Positions 25,390-32,782 of a DNA stretch of 64,000 nt are shown here, one piece after another. The notes beneath the pieces are model-generated. The model saw nothing but the letters and a program-made list of their open reading frames with translations, had not been told where the DNA came from and searched no databases. The DNA is taken from NCBI RefSeq assembly GCF_014204945.1, contig NZ_JACHMN010000003.1, forward strand, positions 2,046,001-2,110,000, in the 5' to 3' direction. Made by a program: the position numbers and the translations under genes. The number at the start of each line of letters is the position of its first letter. Position 1 is the first letter of the stretch. This DNA comes from Allocatelliglobosispora scoriae. GTDB taxonomy: Bacteria > Actinomycetota > Actinomycetes > Mycobacteriales > Micromonosporaceae.

Positions 25390-26258
25390 CAGTGGGCCGT
25401 GGACACGGTGGCGGGGAGGGGGCGGGAGCGGTGCTGGGCGCGCAGGCGCAGGAGGTACGCGTGGGCGTACTCGCAGATGACGGCGTGCTCGTAGACGGCC
25501 CTCGGGACGTCCAGCGTGCTGTCGACGCGGACCATCACGCCCGCCGGGGACCAGGTGCGGAACGTCGGGTCGCCGGTGATCGTCGACAGCACCGCCATGA
25601 CCGACTCGTCCAGGCGCAGCGAGTGCACCGCCCGCCTGTACTCCTCGCTGCTCAAGCACAACGCGAACGGGATGTTCATCAGGCACAGCGCGGTCTGGAT
25701 GTCCAGGCGCAGCCACCGCCTGGCCCCCGGCGACACGTCGATCGGCGGCACGGTCAGCATCGAGCAGTCCAGCTCGCCGATGGGCTTCGCGGCGAGCGGG
25801 CGCCCACCGGCGGCGACACCGAGCGAGATGAGCACGTCGTAGACGTTGATGTCGTGCTCGATCACCGCCCGGTTGCCGAGGTCCGCGATCGACGTCGGGC
25901 GCAGCGCCACCTCGGGCAGGCCGGGCAGCCCGGCGTTGCGGGCGGCGAAGACGAGCAGGTTGGTCTCGATGATGAAGTGCCGGATCAGCATCGTCGCGGC
26001 CTCCGGCGAGACGAAGCGGCGGATGAACCAGACACAGAGGCGGTCCATGGTGGCGTGCGCGGTGAACTGCACCGGGACGACCCGCTTGACGATCACGATG
26101 AGGGCGACGGCGAGCCGGGACACCACCCGCGTGACGGGGTAGAGCCAGCGGCGGGACCAGCCGCGCTGGTCGCGTACCACCATCCGGAGCGTGCCCGGGT
26201 CGAAGGGCAGGGCCGGGTCGGACAGGATGGCCGACCAGACCGTCGGTTCAGGCCGCAT
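25389..26258 (-). CDS. Unknown protein paired with the KAS III fusion
   Basis: 289-residue protein that I cannot assign to a family. It overlaps the end of the KAS III fusion gene by 11 bases, so the two are almost certainly co-translated and may act together. It is mostly alpha-helical. A hydrophobic stretch (VSRLAVALIVIVKRVVPVQF, about 46-65) could be a membrane anchor or an amphipathic lipid-contacting helix. Histidine/acid-rich segments (MLIRHFIIETN; VIEHDINVYDV) may line an active site. Given its partner, a role in modifying a fatty-acyl or beta-keto-acyl product is an inference only. Confidence 0.7.
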   Translation of the reverse strand: MRPEPTVWSAILSDPALPFDPGTLRMVVRDQRGWSRRWLYPVTRVVSRLAVALIVIVKRVVPVQFTAHATMDRLCVWFIRRFVSPEAATMLIRHFIIETNLLVFAARNAGLPGLPEVALRPTSIADLGNRAVIEHDINVYDVLISLGVAAGGRPLAAKPIGELDCSMLTVPPIDVSPGARRWLRLDIQTALCLMNIPFALCLSSEEYRRAVHSLRLDESVMAVLSTITGDPTFRTWSPAGVMVRVDSTLDVPRAVYEHAVICEYAHAYLLRLRAQHRSRPLPATVSTAH

Positions 26259-28113
26259 CGTCGACCTCCGCGAGCTGCATGGTGTAGAGCCGGGCCACGA
26301 CGGCGGCCGTGCGGACGATCCGCTCGGCGCGCGGCCGGTCGATCAGCCCGGAGCGCAGCAGCGCCCGGAGCTGCTCGAAGTGGTCGTCGTCGTTGGCGCC
26401 GTGGTAGCGCAGGAACCGCACCTGGTCGTCGCCGAGATCGAGCTGCTCCTGCAGCCGCCGCGCCCAGCCGAGCGCCTTCGCGGTGCCGAGGCCCTCGATG
26501 ACGAACATCGCGCCGAGCAGGTCGACCGGGTCGGGCTGGCTCGCCTGGTGGAACATGAAGGCCGACAGCGCCTCGGAGCCGATGTTCTTGCGCGCGCCCC
26601 GGATCTCGGCGAGGGTGCCGCCGACGGCGCAGAAGTCCTCCTCCAGCAGCTGGTAGTCGCGGTGCTCCTCGGCGGCGTGCCGGATCGCGGCGCTGCGCAG
26701 TTCGAAGAGGTCGACGGAGAAGTTCGAGGCCGCCCGGGAGATCCACCGGCCGCCCTCGACGACCTGCTGCCGCAGGTGCAGCAGCAGCGCCTGGTAGTCG
26801 CCGAGGGTCGCGGTGCCGGTCTCGATCCGGCGGATCAGCGGTACCTTCGCCAGGCGCCGCTCCAGGTCGCTCCAGACGTGAGCCAGCTCCAGCACGGTCC
26901 AGCGGACCACGCCGTTGTCGTCGGCGGCGGGTTCGCCGAGCGGGGAGGGCGTCTCGACCGGCGCCGCGACAGCGAGCGGTGCGCCAGAAGGCGACGGTCC
27001 GACGCAGGTCAGCAGCGCGAACGCGAAGGTGAACCGGCCCGACTCGGGCACGATCAGCAGGATCTGCTCACCGGGCTGGAAACGGTCGGTCTGCCAGCAC
27101 TCCTCCAGCATGACGAAGATGCTCGCCGCGCCGGTGTTGCCCCGGGTCTGCAGGTTGCTGAACCACTTCTCCTCGTCGATCATCAGGTCGGCCTCGCGGA
27201 GCAGCCGGAAGATGTCGGCCTTGAAGTGCTCGGCGCTGTAGTGGCACAGCACATGGTCGATCTGCGCCGGGTCGAACTTGCCGGCCCGAACCAGGGCGAC
27301 GAACTCGCGCAGCCCGACCTGGAAGAGCCCGGGCAGCGCCCGGACGTCCTGGCGCAGGCGGAGCATGCCGTCGGCCTCCGCCTGCGCCACGCTGGGCTGG
27401 TCGAACCAGGTCCGGCCGACCTCCGCCACCGGGCCGTCGAGCCCCGCCCGCATGCAGACGGGGTGCTCGTGGGCGTAGGAGACGGTGTGCACCCAGTCGA
27501 CCCGCAGGCTGGTCCGGTCCGGCCTCGGCTCGGCCTCCAGCACCACCGCGCCCGCGCCGTCGGAGAGCGTCCAGCGCAGGAACTCCGCGTCGAACGTGCT
27601 CCGACTCCCCGTGGCGAAACGGCGAGCGGTGAGGGTCCTGCTGACGAGTTCCGATCCGACCGCGACGGCCATGTCGTGCTCGCCGAGGCGTACCGATGCG
27701 GCTGCCGCCTTGAACGCGGCCATGCCGGAGGCGCAGACGCCCGAGGAGGAGAGCAGCTCCATCGGACCGCCGCCGAGGCGGCCGTGGACCATCGAGGCGA
27801 ACCCCGGGACCAGCAGGTCGCCCTGAGTCGTGCCGGTGGCGAGCATGCCGACCTCGTCGATCGTCACGCCCCGGTCCTTGGCGGCCCGCTCGACCGCCTC
27901 GGCGGCGAGCTCCTCGTTGAGCATCGTCGTGGTGCCGTCGTCGTCGATGGCGTAATGCCGGGTCCGGATGCCGTTGGCGGACAGGACCCGGGCCCGCGAA
28001 CCCGGCGCGTCGTGCTGCGCGCCGAGCCGGCGGGCGATCTGCTCGTTGTCGACCGGCTCCCCGGGCAGGAAGGCGCCGCAGCCGGTGATGTAGATGTCGC
28101 GCGTTTCAGCCAT
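26248..28113 (-). CDS. KAS III-like ketosynthase fused to a heme-oxygenase/TenA-like helical domain
   Basis: 621-residue two-domain protein. Residues 1-370 are a FabH/OleA-type thiolase fold with an intact Cys-His-Asn triad: C127 (SSGVCASG), H291 (LCHYSAE) and N326 (RGNTGAAS). Residues about 430-621 are helical and resemble the heme-oxygenase/TenA fold of diiron oxidases (HDO/CADD/UndA type). AMFVIEGLG supplies E540, and H571, D575 and H578 follow the His-x3-Asp-x2-His spacing known from CADD-like enzymes. Early candidates for further ligands are E482/E483 and H484. The fusion suggests condensation of an acyl thioester coupled to an oxidative cleavage or hydroxylation. It lies directly downstream of a MacRS-like two-component system on the same strand. 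Confidence 0.85.
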   Translation of the reverse strand: MAETRDIYITGCGAFLPGEPVDNEQIARRLGAQHDAPGSRARVLSANGIRTRHYAIDDDGTTTMLNEELAAEAVERAAKDRGVTIDEVGMLATGTTQGDLLVPGFASMVHGRLGGGPMELLSSSGVCASGMAAFKAAAASVRLGEHDMAVAVGSELVSRTLTARRFATGSRSTFDAEFLRWTLSDGAGAVVLEAEPRPDRTSLRVDWVHTVSYAHEHPVCMRAGLDGPVAEVGRTWFDQPSVAQAEADGMLRLRQDVRALPGLFQVGLREFVALVRAGKFDPAQIDHVLCHYSAEHFKADIFRLLREADLMIDEEKWFSNLQTRGNTGAASIFVMLEECWQTDRFQPGEQILLIVPESGRFTFAFALLTCVGPSPSGAPLAVAAPVETPSPLGEPAADDNGVVRWTVLELAHVWSDLERRLAKVPLIRRIETGTATLGDYQALLLHLRQQVVEGGRWISRAASNFSVDLFELRSAAIRHAAEEHRDYQLLEEDFCAVGGTLAEIRGARKNIGSEALSAFMFHQASQPDPVDLLGAMFVIEGLGTAKALGWARRLQEQLDLGDDQVRFLRYHGANDDDHFEQLRALLRSGLIDRPRAERIVRTAAVVARLYTMQLAEVDDAA

Positions 28114-28141
28114 GCCCCTATCCAGCCACCGCGAGGGCCGG

Positions 28142-28171
28142 GGCGGATCCGCGCGCGGGCTCAGATCCGCC
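28142..28171 (-). terminator. Weak hairpin between the response regulator and KAS III genes
   Basis: GGCGGATC pairs with GATCCGCC over a 14-base loop, downstream of the response regulator stop (28198). It could attenuate rather than fully separate transcription into the KAS III gene. Confidence 0.4.
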
Positions 28172-28197
28172 GGGGGGTGCTACTCAGGTCGACCTAC

Positions 28198-28857
28198 TCA
28201 GTCCTCGGCGTCCAGGCCCTGCTCGATGGCGTATCGCACCAGCTCCACGCGGTTGTGCAGCTGCAGCTTGCCGAGCGTGTTCTGCACGTGGTTCTGCACC
28301 GTGCGGTGCGACAGCGTGAGCCGCTCGGCGATCTGCCGGTAGGCGAGGCCCTTCGCCACCAGCCGCAGCACCTCGGTCTCCCGCTCGGTCAGGGTGGGCG
28401 CGCCCGCCCCGCCGCGCGGTGCGTCGGCCATCCGGCGGAACTCACCCAGCACCAGCCCGGCCAGGCCGGGGGTGAAAACAGCATCACCATCGGCGGTACG
28501 CCGGACCGCCGCCAGGAACTCCTCGCGCGCCGCCGACTTGACCAGGTATCCCGCCGCGCCCGCCTTGACCGCGTCGAGCACGTCCTGCTGCTCGCCACTG
28601 GCCGAGAGCACCAGGATCCGCGGGCAGACCCCGAGCAGCCCCCGGATCACGTCGACCCCCGACATGTCGGGCAGGTGCAGGTCGAGCACGACGACATCGG
28701 GACGGGCCGCACCGGCCACCCGGACCGCCTGGGCGCCCTCGCCCACCGCCGCGACCACGTCGTAACCCGCCTCGGCGAGGTCCCGGGCCACGCCCTCGCG
28801 CCACATCGGGTGGTCGTCGACGACCATCACCCGGGTCGCCCGCTCCTGACCTGTCAT
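28198..28857 (-). CDS. NarL/LuxR-family response regulator (MacR-like)
   Basis: 219-residue regulator. The receiver (about 1-125) has the acidic pair in MVVDDHP, the phospho-aspartate in VVVLDLHLPD and the lysine in YLVKSA. The C-terminal LuxR HTH reads LTERETEVLRLVAKGLAYRQ and then LSHRTVQNHVQNTLGKL. ATG 28857 lies 10 bases after the end of the kinase gene, so the pair is an operon. The partner kinase resembles MacS, the Streptomyces kinase that affects development and antibiotic output. Confidence 0.88.
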   Translation of the reverse strand: MTGQERATRVMVVDDHPMWREGVARDLAEAGYDVVAAVGEGAQAVRVAGAARPDVVVLDLHLPDMSGVDVIRGLLGVCPRILVLSASGEQQDVLDAVKAGAAGYLVKSAAREEFLAAVRRTADGDAVFTPGLAGLVLGEFRRMADAPRGGAGAPTLTERETEVLRLVAKGLAYRQIAERLTLSHRTVQNHVQNTLGKLQLHNRVELVRYAIEQGLDAED

Positions 28858-28867
28858 GACCGGGAGC

Positions 28868-29992
28868 CTAGCGGCCCGGCCGGGACATGCCGAAGTCGCG
28901 GACCCGCATCTCGACCTCGACGCCCTGCCCGGGCGCGCTGGTGATGGCGACCTCGCCGCCCAGCTCGCGGATGCGTCCCCGGATCGACTGGGCGACACCG
29001 AGCCGCCCCGCCGCCTCGGCCTCGGCGAGCCGTTCCGGAGCCATCCCGACGCCGTTGTCGCGGACCGTCACGGTGACCTCGCCCCGCTCCTCCTCGACCA
29101 GCACCCACGCCTTCGCCCCCGGCCCGGCGTGGGCGCGGACGTTGTCGAGCGCCCCGGCGACCGCCGCGGCGAGCTCGGTGGCGGTCGCCCGGCCCAGGAT
29201 GACCGGCGTGGCCGGGGTGGCTATCTCGACATCGGTGGTCGTCATCGGCCGCAGCAGTTGCCGCAGGTCGACCAGCCCGGCCCCGGCGCCCGCCTCGACC
29301 GGCCCGAAGCCGACGAGGGCACGCAGCGTCGCCTCCTGCTCCCCGGCGAGCCGTCCCAGCTCGGCAGCCTCGCCGCCCAGCTCCGTACCGCGGCGCTGGA
29401 CGAGCGCGAGCACCTGGAGCACGCCGTCGTGGATGCCCCGGGCCAGCCGTTCCCGCTCGCGGGTCGCCGCCTCCAGCTCGACCGCGTGCTGCATCCGGGC
29501 CTCGGCGGCGGCGGTGACGTGGGTGAGGTAGCCGACGGCGAACCCGGCGAGCAGCAGCAGGACGGTGCCGTTGAAGACCGACTGGTTGACGGTGCCCCGG
29601 ACGCTGAGGTCGAGTGCGCCGAGGAAGAGCGCCGTCGCGACGGCCCACCGGCGCCCGCCGAGGATGGCGCTCGCGAGCACGGGACCGGCGACCCACGCCA
29701 TCGTCAGCGTCGACGCGCCGGACCGCAGCGCGGCGGCGGGGATGACGAGCTGGCTGGCGAGCAGGCAGGCCGAGGTGACGGTGAGGTCGGCGGCGACGAG
29801 CGGCCAGCCGCGCCGTTCGGGGGAGGAGTACCCCCAGACCGAGACGCCGGTCCAGGTCACCATCACGCCGAAGATCATGAAGCCCAGGACCGGGCGGGTG
29901 AAGGTGGCGTAGTTGCTGATCGTGAGCACCGCGGCGTACCCGAGGGAGGCGATGCGGAACGCGCCGATGGCCCGCCACAGCGGAGTCTCCAT
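28868..29992 (-). CDS. Membrane sensor histidine kinase (MacS-like)
   Basis: 374-residue kinase with about six N-terminal membrane helices (residues about 10-175), no large extracytoplasmic domain, a HisKA_3-type phosphoacceptor motif RLARGIHDGVLQVLALVQRR and an HATPase domain (VRDNGVGMAPE, then LGVAQSIRGRIRELGG). Membrane-embedded sensing without a loop domain suggests an envelope or lipid signal. ATG 29992 is chosen; a TTG at 30004 would add four residues. It is divergent from the small SH3-like gene. The downstream KAS III fusion could be part of the same transcription unit and a target. Confidence 0.85.
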   Translation of the reverse strand: METPLWRAIGAFRIASLGYAAVLTISNYATFTRPVLGFMIFGVMVTWTGVSVWGYSSPERRGWPLVAADLTVTSACLLASQLVIPAAALRSGASTLTMAWVAGPVLASAILGGRRWAVATALFLGALDLSVRGTVNQSVFNGTVLLLLAGFAVGYLTHVTAAAEARMQHAVELEAATRERERLARGIHDGVLQVLALVQRRGTELGGEAAELGRLAGEQEATLRALVGFGPVEAGAGAGLVDLRQLLRPMTTTDVEIATPATPVILGRATATELAAAVAGALDNVRAHAGPGAKAWVLVEEERGEVTVTVRDNGVGMAPERLAEAEAAGRLGVAQSIRGRIRELGGEVAITSAPGQGVEVEMRVRDFGMSRPGR

Positions 29993-30074
29993 GCTCACAA
30001 ACAATGATCATGGCATGAACTGTCACCGTGGGGCAACCACGCGTGATCGTTGCAGCATGGACCACAAGGGACAC

Positions 30075-30080
30075 TTGACA
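30075..30080 (+). promoter_or_regulatory. Candidate -35 box of the SH3-like gene
   Basis: TTGACA, 62 bases before ATG 30137; the expected -10 region (AAGGAT or GATATG) is a poor match. Confidence 0.35.
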
Positions 30081-30136
30081 CCGTCAATGGTTCCTGGCAA
30101 GGATATGCCCCGGGTCACATAGAAGGGGTCGCACTT

Positions 30137-30511
30137 ATGAATCTTCGTTCTCTCCAGGCGGCGGGGGCCGCGGTCCTGCTCGGCGCGGCGATGAGCGTGG
30201 TCGCGTTCGCCACCCCCGCCAGCGCCGGCTGCGCCCGCGGGTATTACGACTGGGACAAGCTGCCGGTGGGCAAGCTCTTCGACGGTTCCAACGTCAACAT
30301 CCGCACGGGCCCGTTCCTCAGCTGCGGCGTCGTCGGCACCGGGCAGCTCAGCCACTCCGTGGACTTCTGGTGCTACACCACCGGTGACACGGTCACCCGC
30401 AACGACGAGACGATGCGCACCTGGACCTTCGTCCGCGACACGACCAACGGCGCCACCGGCTGGGTGGCGGACCTGTTCCTGGACTACAACGGCAGCGGCT
30501 ACTCCTGCTGA
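30137..30511 (+). CDS. Small secreted SH3-like (SH3b) protein
   Basis: 124-residue exported protein: signal peptide (about 1-32, ending TPASA) followed by one SH3b-like domain (GKLFDGSNVNIRTGPFLSCG to GWVADLFLDYNG). Four cysteines (AGCARG, SCGVV, FWCYT, YSC at the end) probably form two disulfides. Such domains bind cell-wall peptides or other extracellular ligands. GAAGGGG precedes the ATG. No catalytic domain is attached, so it may be a cell-wall-associated binding protein. Confidence 0.72.
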   Translation: MNLRSLQAAGAAVLLGAAMSVVAFATPASAGCARGYYDWDKLPVGKLFDGSNVNIRTGPFLSCGVVGTGQLSHSVDFWCYTTGDTVTRNDETMRTWTFVRDTTNGATGWVADLFLDYNGSGYSC

Positions 30512-30557
30512 CCGCCGCGACGGGCCCGGCATCCCGGGCCGGGCCCACGGCGCGGAG

Positions 30558-30563
30558 TAGAGT
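30558..30563 (+). promoter_or_regulatory. Candidate -10 box of rnhA
   Basis: TAGAGT, 8 bases before ATG 30572; no ribosome binding site. Confidence 0.45.
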
Positions 30564-30571
30564 CGGCGACC

Positions 30572-31048
30572 ATGTCCGACCTCCCAACAGCGACCGTCGT
30601 CGAGATCTATACCGACGGGGCGTGCAGCGGCAACCCCGGCCCCGGCGGCTGGGGAGCGCTGCTGCGCTACGGGGCGCACACCCGTGAGCTGTTCGGCGGG
30701 GAGCCGGAGGAGACGACGAACAACCGGATGGAGCTCATGGCGGCCATCCGGGCGCTGGAGAGCCTCAAGCGGCCGGTCTCGGTGCGGCTGCACACCGACA
30801 GCACCTATGTTCGCAGCGGGATCCTGAGCTGGCTCGCCAAGTGGAAGAGCAACGGCTGGCAGACCTCGGCGAAGCAGCCGGTGAAGAACGCCGACCTGTG
30901 GCGCCGCCTGGAGGCCGCGGTCGAGCGGCACGAGGTCGAGTGGCTGTGGGTCAAGGGGCACGCCGGCGACCCGGGCAACGAGCGCGCCGACGCGCTCGCC
31001 AACATGGGCGTCGAGGAGGCGCGCGGCGCGTTGAGTCGAGCACGCTGA
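30572..31048 (+). CDS. rnhA: Ribonuclease HI
   Basis: 158-residue RNase HI that cleaves RNA in RNA-DNA hybrids. All catalytic residues are present: D15 ([16 protein letters not shown]), E54 ([10 protein letters not shown]), D76 (LHTDSTYV), H130 ([14 protein letters not shown]) and D140. The basic handle region ([19 protein letters not shown]) is also present, so substrate binding should be normal. Length matches the classical single-domain enzyme. The methyltransferase gene follows after 41 bases. Confidence 0.96.
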   Translation: MSDLPTATVVEIYTDGACSGNPGPGGWGALLRYGAHTRELFGGEPEETTNNRMELMAAIRALESLKRPVSVRLHTDSTYVRSGILSWLAKWKSNGWQTSAKQPVKNADLWRRLEAAVERHEVEWLWVKGHAGDPGNERADALANMGVEEARGALSRAR

Positions 31049-31089
31049 CCTACGCGCGCGATCACGGCCGGAAGCGGATACTGAGGGGC

Positions 31090-31914
31090 ATGAGTACGGT
31101 TCAGCCTGATCGGTCGCCGTTCACGCAGCTTGACCAGATGTCGCAGGAGATGCGGGACTCCGTCATCGCCGCCCTCGACGGGATGGCCGCCGACCCCCAG
31201 ATCCAGCGGGTACGCGCCAGAGCGCTCGACGCCCTGCGCCCCGCACCCGGCCAGCGGCTCCTCGACGTGGGCTGCGGCGGCGGGGAGGTGGCCCGGGGGC
31301 TCGCCGCCTACGCCGCACCGACCGGTCACGTCACCGCCGTCGACCTCGCCGAGGCGGTGGTGGAGATCGCCAGGTCCCGTGACGACGGCAGCCACGTCAC
31401 CTACGAGGTGGGCGACGTGCAGAAGCTCGGATACCCCGACGGGTCGTTCGACGGGGCGCGGACGGAACGCGTACTCCAGCATGTCGCCGACCCCGACGCT
31501 GCCGTCGCCGAGCTGGTCAGGGTGACCAGGTCCGGTGGCCGCGTGTGTTTGATCGACACCGAGTGGGACTCGCTGCAGTTCGACGGGCTGCCGCTGGAGC
31601 TGGTCGGCGCGATGCGGCAGACGCTGCTCGGCGGCGTGATGCTGCACCACACCGACATGGGGCGCACGCTGCGGCGACGGCTGGTCCGGGCGGGGCTGAC
31701 CGAGGTGGCCTGCGAGCCGGTGCCGCTGTGGTGGACCGATCCGGCGAAGGCCGCGGTCGTGCTGCCGATGGTGAGCAGGCACCTGCCGAAGAAGGCCGGG
31801 ATCATCCCCGCCGAGCTGCAGAAGAGCTGGTTCGAGGCGGTCGACGAGGCGGCGGGCCGCGACGAGTTCCTGGCCCACCTGACCATCTGGGTCGCCGTCG
31901 GCGTCGTCCGCTAG
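31090..31914 (+). CDS. Class I SAM-dependent methyltransferase
   Basis: 274-residue methyltransferase. Motif I is LLDVGCGGGEVARGLA; the acidic strand-2 residue is in TAVDLAEAVVE; VGDVQKLGYPDGSFDGA and RVLQHVADPDAAVAELVRVT are the following motifs of the UbiE/Methyltransf_11 group. The C-terminal part is longer than the minimal fold and probably binds the substrate, which is unknown. GAGGGGC lies before ATG 31090. It converges on the TetR gene across a family A hairpin. Confidence 0.85.
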   Translation: MSTVQPDRSPFTQLDQMSQEMRDSVIAALDGMAADPQIQRVRARALDALRPAPGQRLLDVGCGGGEVARGLAAYAAPTGHVTAVDLAEAVVEIARSRDDGSHVTYEVGDVQKLGYPDGSFDGARTERVLQHVADPDAAVAELVRVTRSGGRVCLIDTEWDSLQFDGLPLELVGAMRQTLLGGVMLHHTDMGRTLRRRLVRAGLTEVACEPVPLWWTDPAKAAVVLPMVSRHLPKKAGIIPAELQKSWFEAVDEAAGRDEFLAHLTIWVAVGVVR

Positions 31915-31931
31915 CTCGCGCGGGGCCGCGC

Positions 31932-31968
31932 TCAATAGCACCAACTCTTCAAGAGTTGGTGCTATTGA
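31932..31968. repeat. Family A single hairpin with inner-module flanks
   Basis: 18-base perfect arms around one base: TCAATAGCACCAACTCTT then C then its complement. Bidirectional terminator position between convergent stops at 31914 and 31972. Both flanks carry the TAGCACC module. Confidence 0.9.
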
Positions 31969-31971
31969 GAT

Positions 31972-32547
31972 TCAGGCGGCGGTGAGGGTGCGGCGGGGGG
32001 CGCGGAGGCCGAGCAGGCGGCGGCCCGCCGCGAGCAGGTGATCGCGGAGCGTGGCGTCGTCGAGGTGGGTGAGCATCGGCGACGACGCCGTGCAGGCGAT
32101 CCCGGACAGCGCCAGGCTCGCGTTGACCTCCCCGGCCGGGCCGGGATCGGCGGCGGCGAGCAGGGTGAGCGGCTTGCCGAAGAGCTCCGCGATGTCGGGG
32201 TGGGTGCTGAGCGCGTGGCCGACCCCGGGGTCGGTGCCGACGATGCCGATCAGCTCGCGGTGCCGCACCGTCATGTCGACGAAGCCGACCAGCAGCGCGT
32301 CGGCGCGGGCATGCGGCGTGCGCAGCGACTCGGCGTAGGCGATGAGGTCGCGCAGCTCCTCCAGCGCGGGCTGGAGCACCGCGGTGAGGATGTCGTCGCG
32401 GGTCTTGAAGTGGTGGTAGATCGCCGCCTTGGTCACGCCGAGGTTGTCGGCGATCATCTGCAGCGACGTCCCCGCGAAGCTGTGCAGGGTGAACAGGCGC
32501 AGGGCGCAGTTGAGCAGGCGGTCCCGGGTGTTCTCACGGGTGATCAT
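31972..32547 (-). CDS. TetR-family regulator of the MMPL exporter
   Basis: 191-residue repressor. The N-terminal HTH reads DRLLNCALRLFTLHSFAGTS, then LQMIADNLGVTKAAIYHHFK; the rest is a helical ligand-binding domain. It is divergent from the MMPL transporter gene, with a symmetric operator between them (32629-32690). The expected circuit is relief of repression by a ligand of the pump, as in other TetR/MMPL pairs. GGAGGGAGG lies before the ATG. Confidence 0.9.
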   Translation of the reverse strand: MITRENTRDRLLNCALRLFTLHSFAGTSLQMIADNLGVTKAAIYHHFKTRDDILTAVLQPALEELRDLIAYAESLRTPHARADALLVGFVDMTVRHRELIGIVGTDPGVGHALSTHPDIAELFGKPLTLLAAADPGPAGEVNASLALSGIACTASSPMLTHLDDATLRDHLLAAGRRLLGLRAPRRTLTAA

Positions 32548-32628
32548 CTCGCCTCCCTCCTGCCGGTTGATTCACTCTAGGTACGGGCCTCATTCACGTC
32601 AAAGGTATCCGATCGCCGTGGTGATCTC

Positions 32629-32690
32629 CTAGCCGATCGTAAAGTTAATCACTAGCCGATCGGCTTGTGAATGCCTTTACGATCGGCTAG
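32629..32690. promoter_or_regulatory. Nested symmetric operator region between the TetR and MMPL genes
   Basis: Perfect 16-base inverted arms CTAGCCGATCGTAAAG (32629-32644) and CTTTACGATCGGCTAG (32675-32690) share their centre (32659.5) with a 12-base palindrome AGCCGATCGGCT (32654-32665). AGCCGATCG therefore occurs three times, twice outward and once centrally. Probable TetR binding region for both genes. Confidence 0.78.
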
Positions 32691-32782
32691 CTTCGGCCTG
32701 TAGGCGGCGGACTCCATCGAGCAACGTGAACTGCGTGTTTCGGTCCGGTGTCGGCCCACGACCCCTTCCTTGGAGTGCATTC

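Noticed and set aside
26248..28113. Thiaminase II (TenA) fusion
   Set aside because: The helical domain lacks the TenA active-site cysteine pattern that I would expect; the His-x3-Asp-x2-His spacing fits diiron oxidases better. Heme oxygenase proper is also less likely because of the fusion partner.
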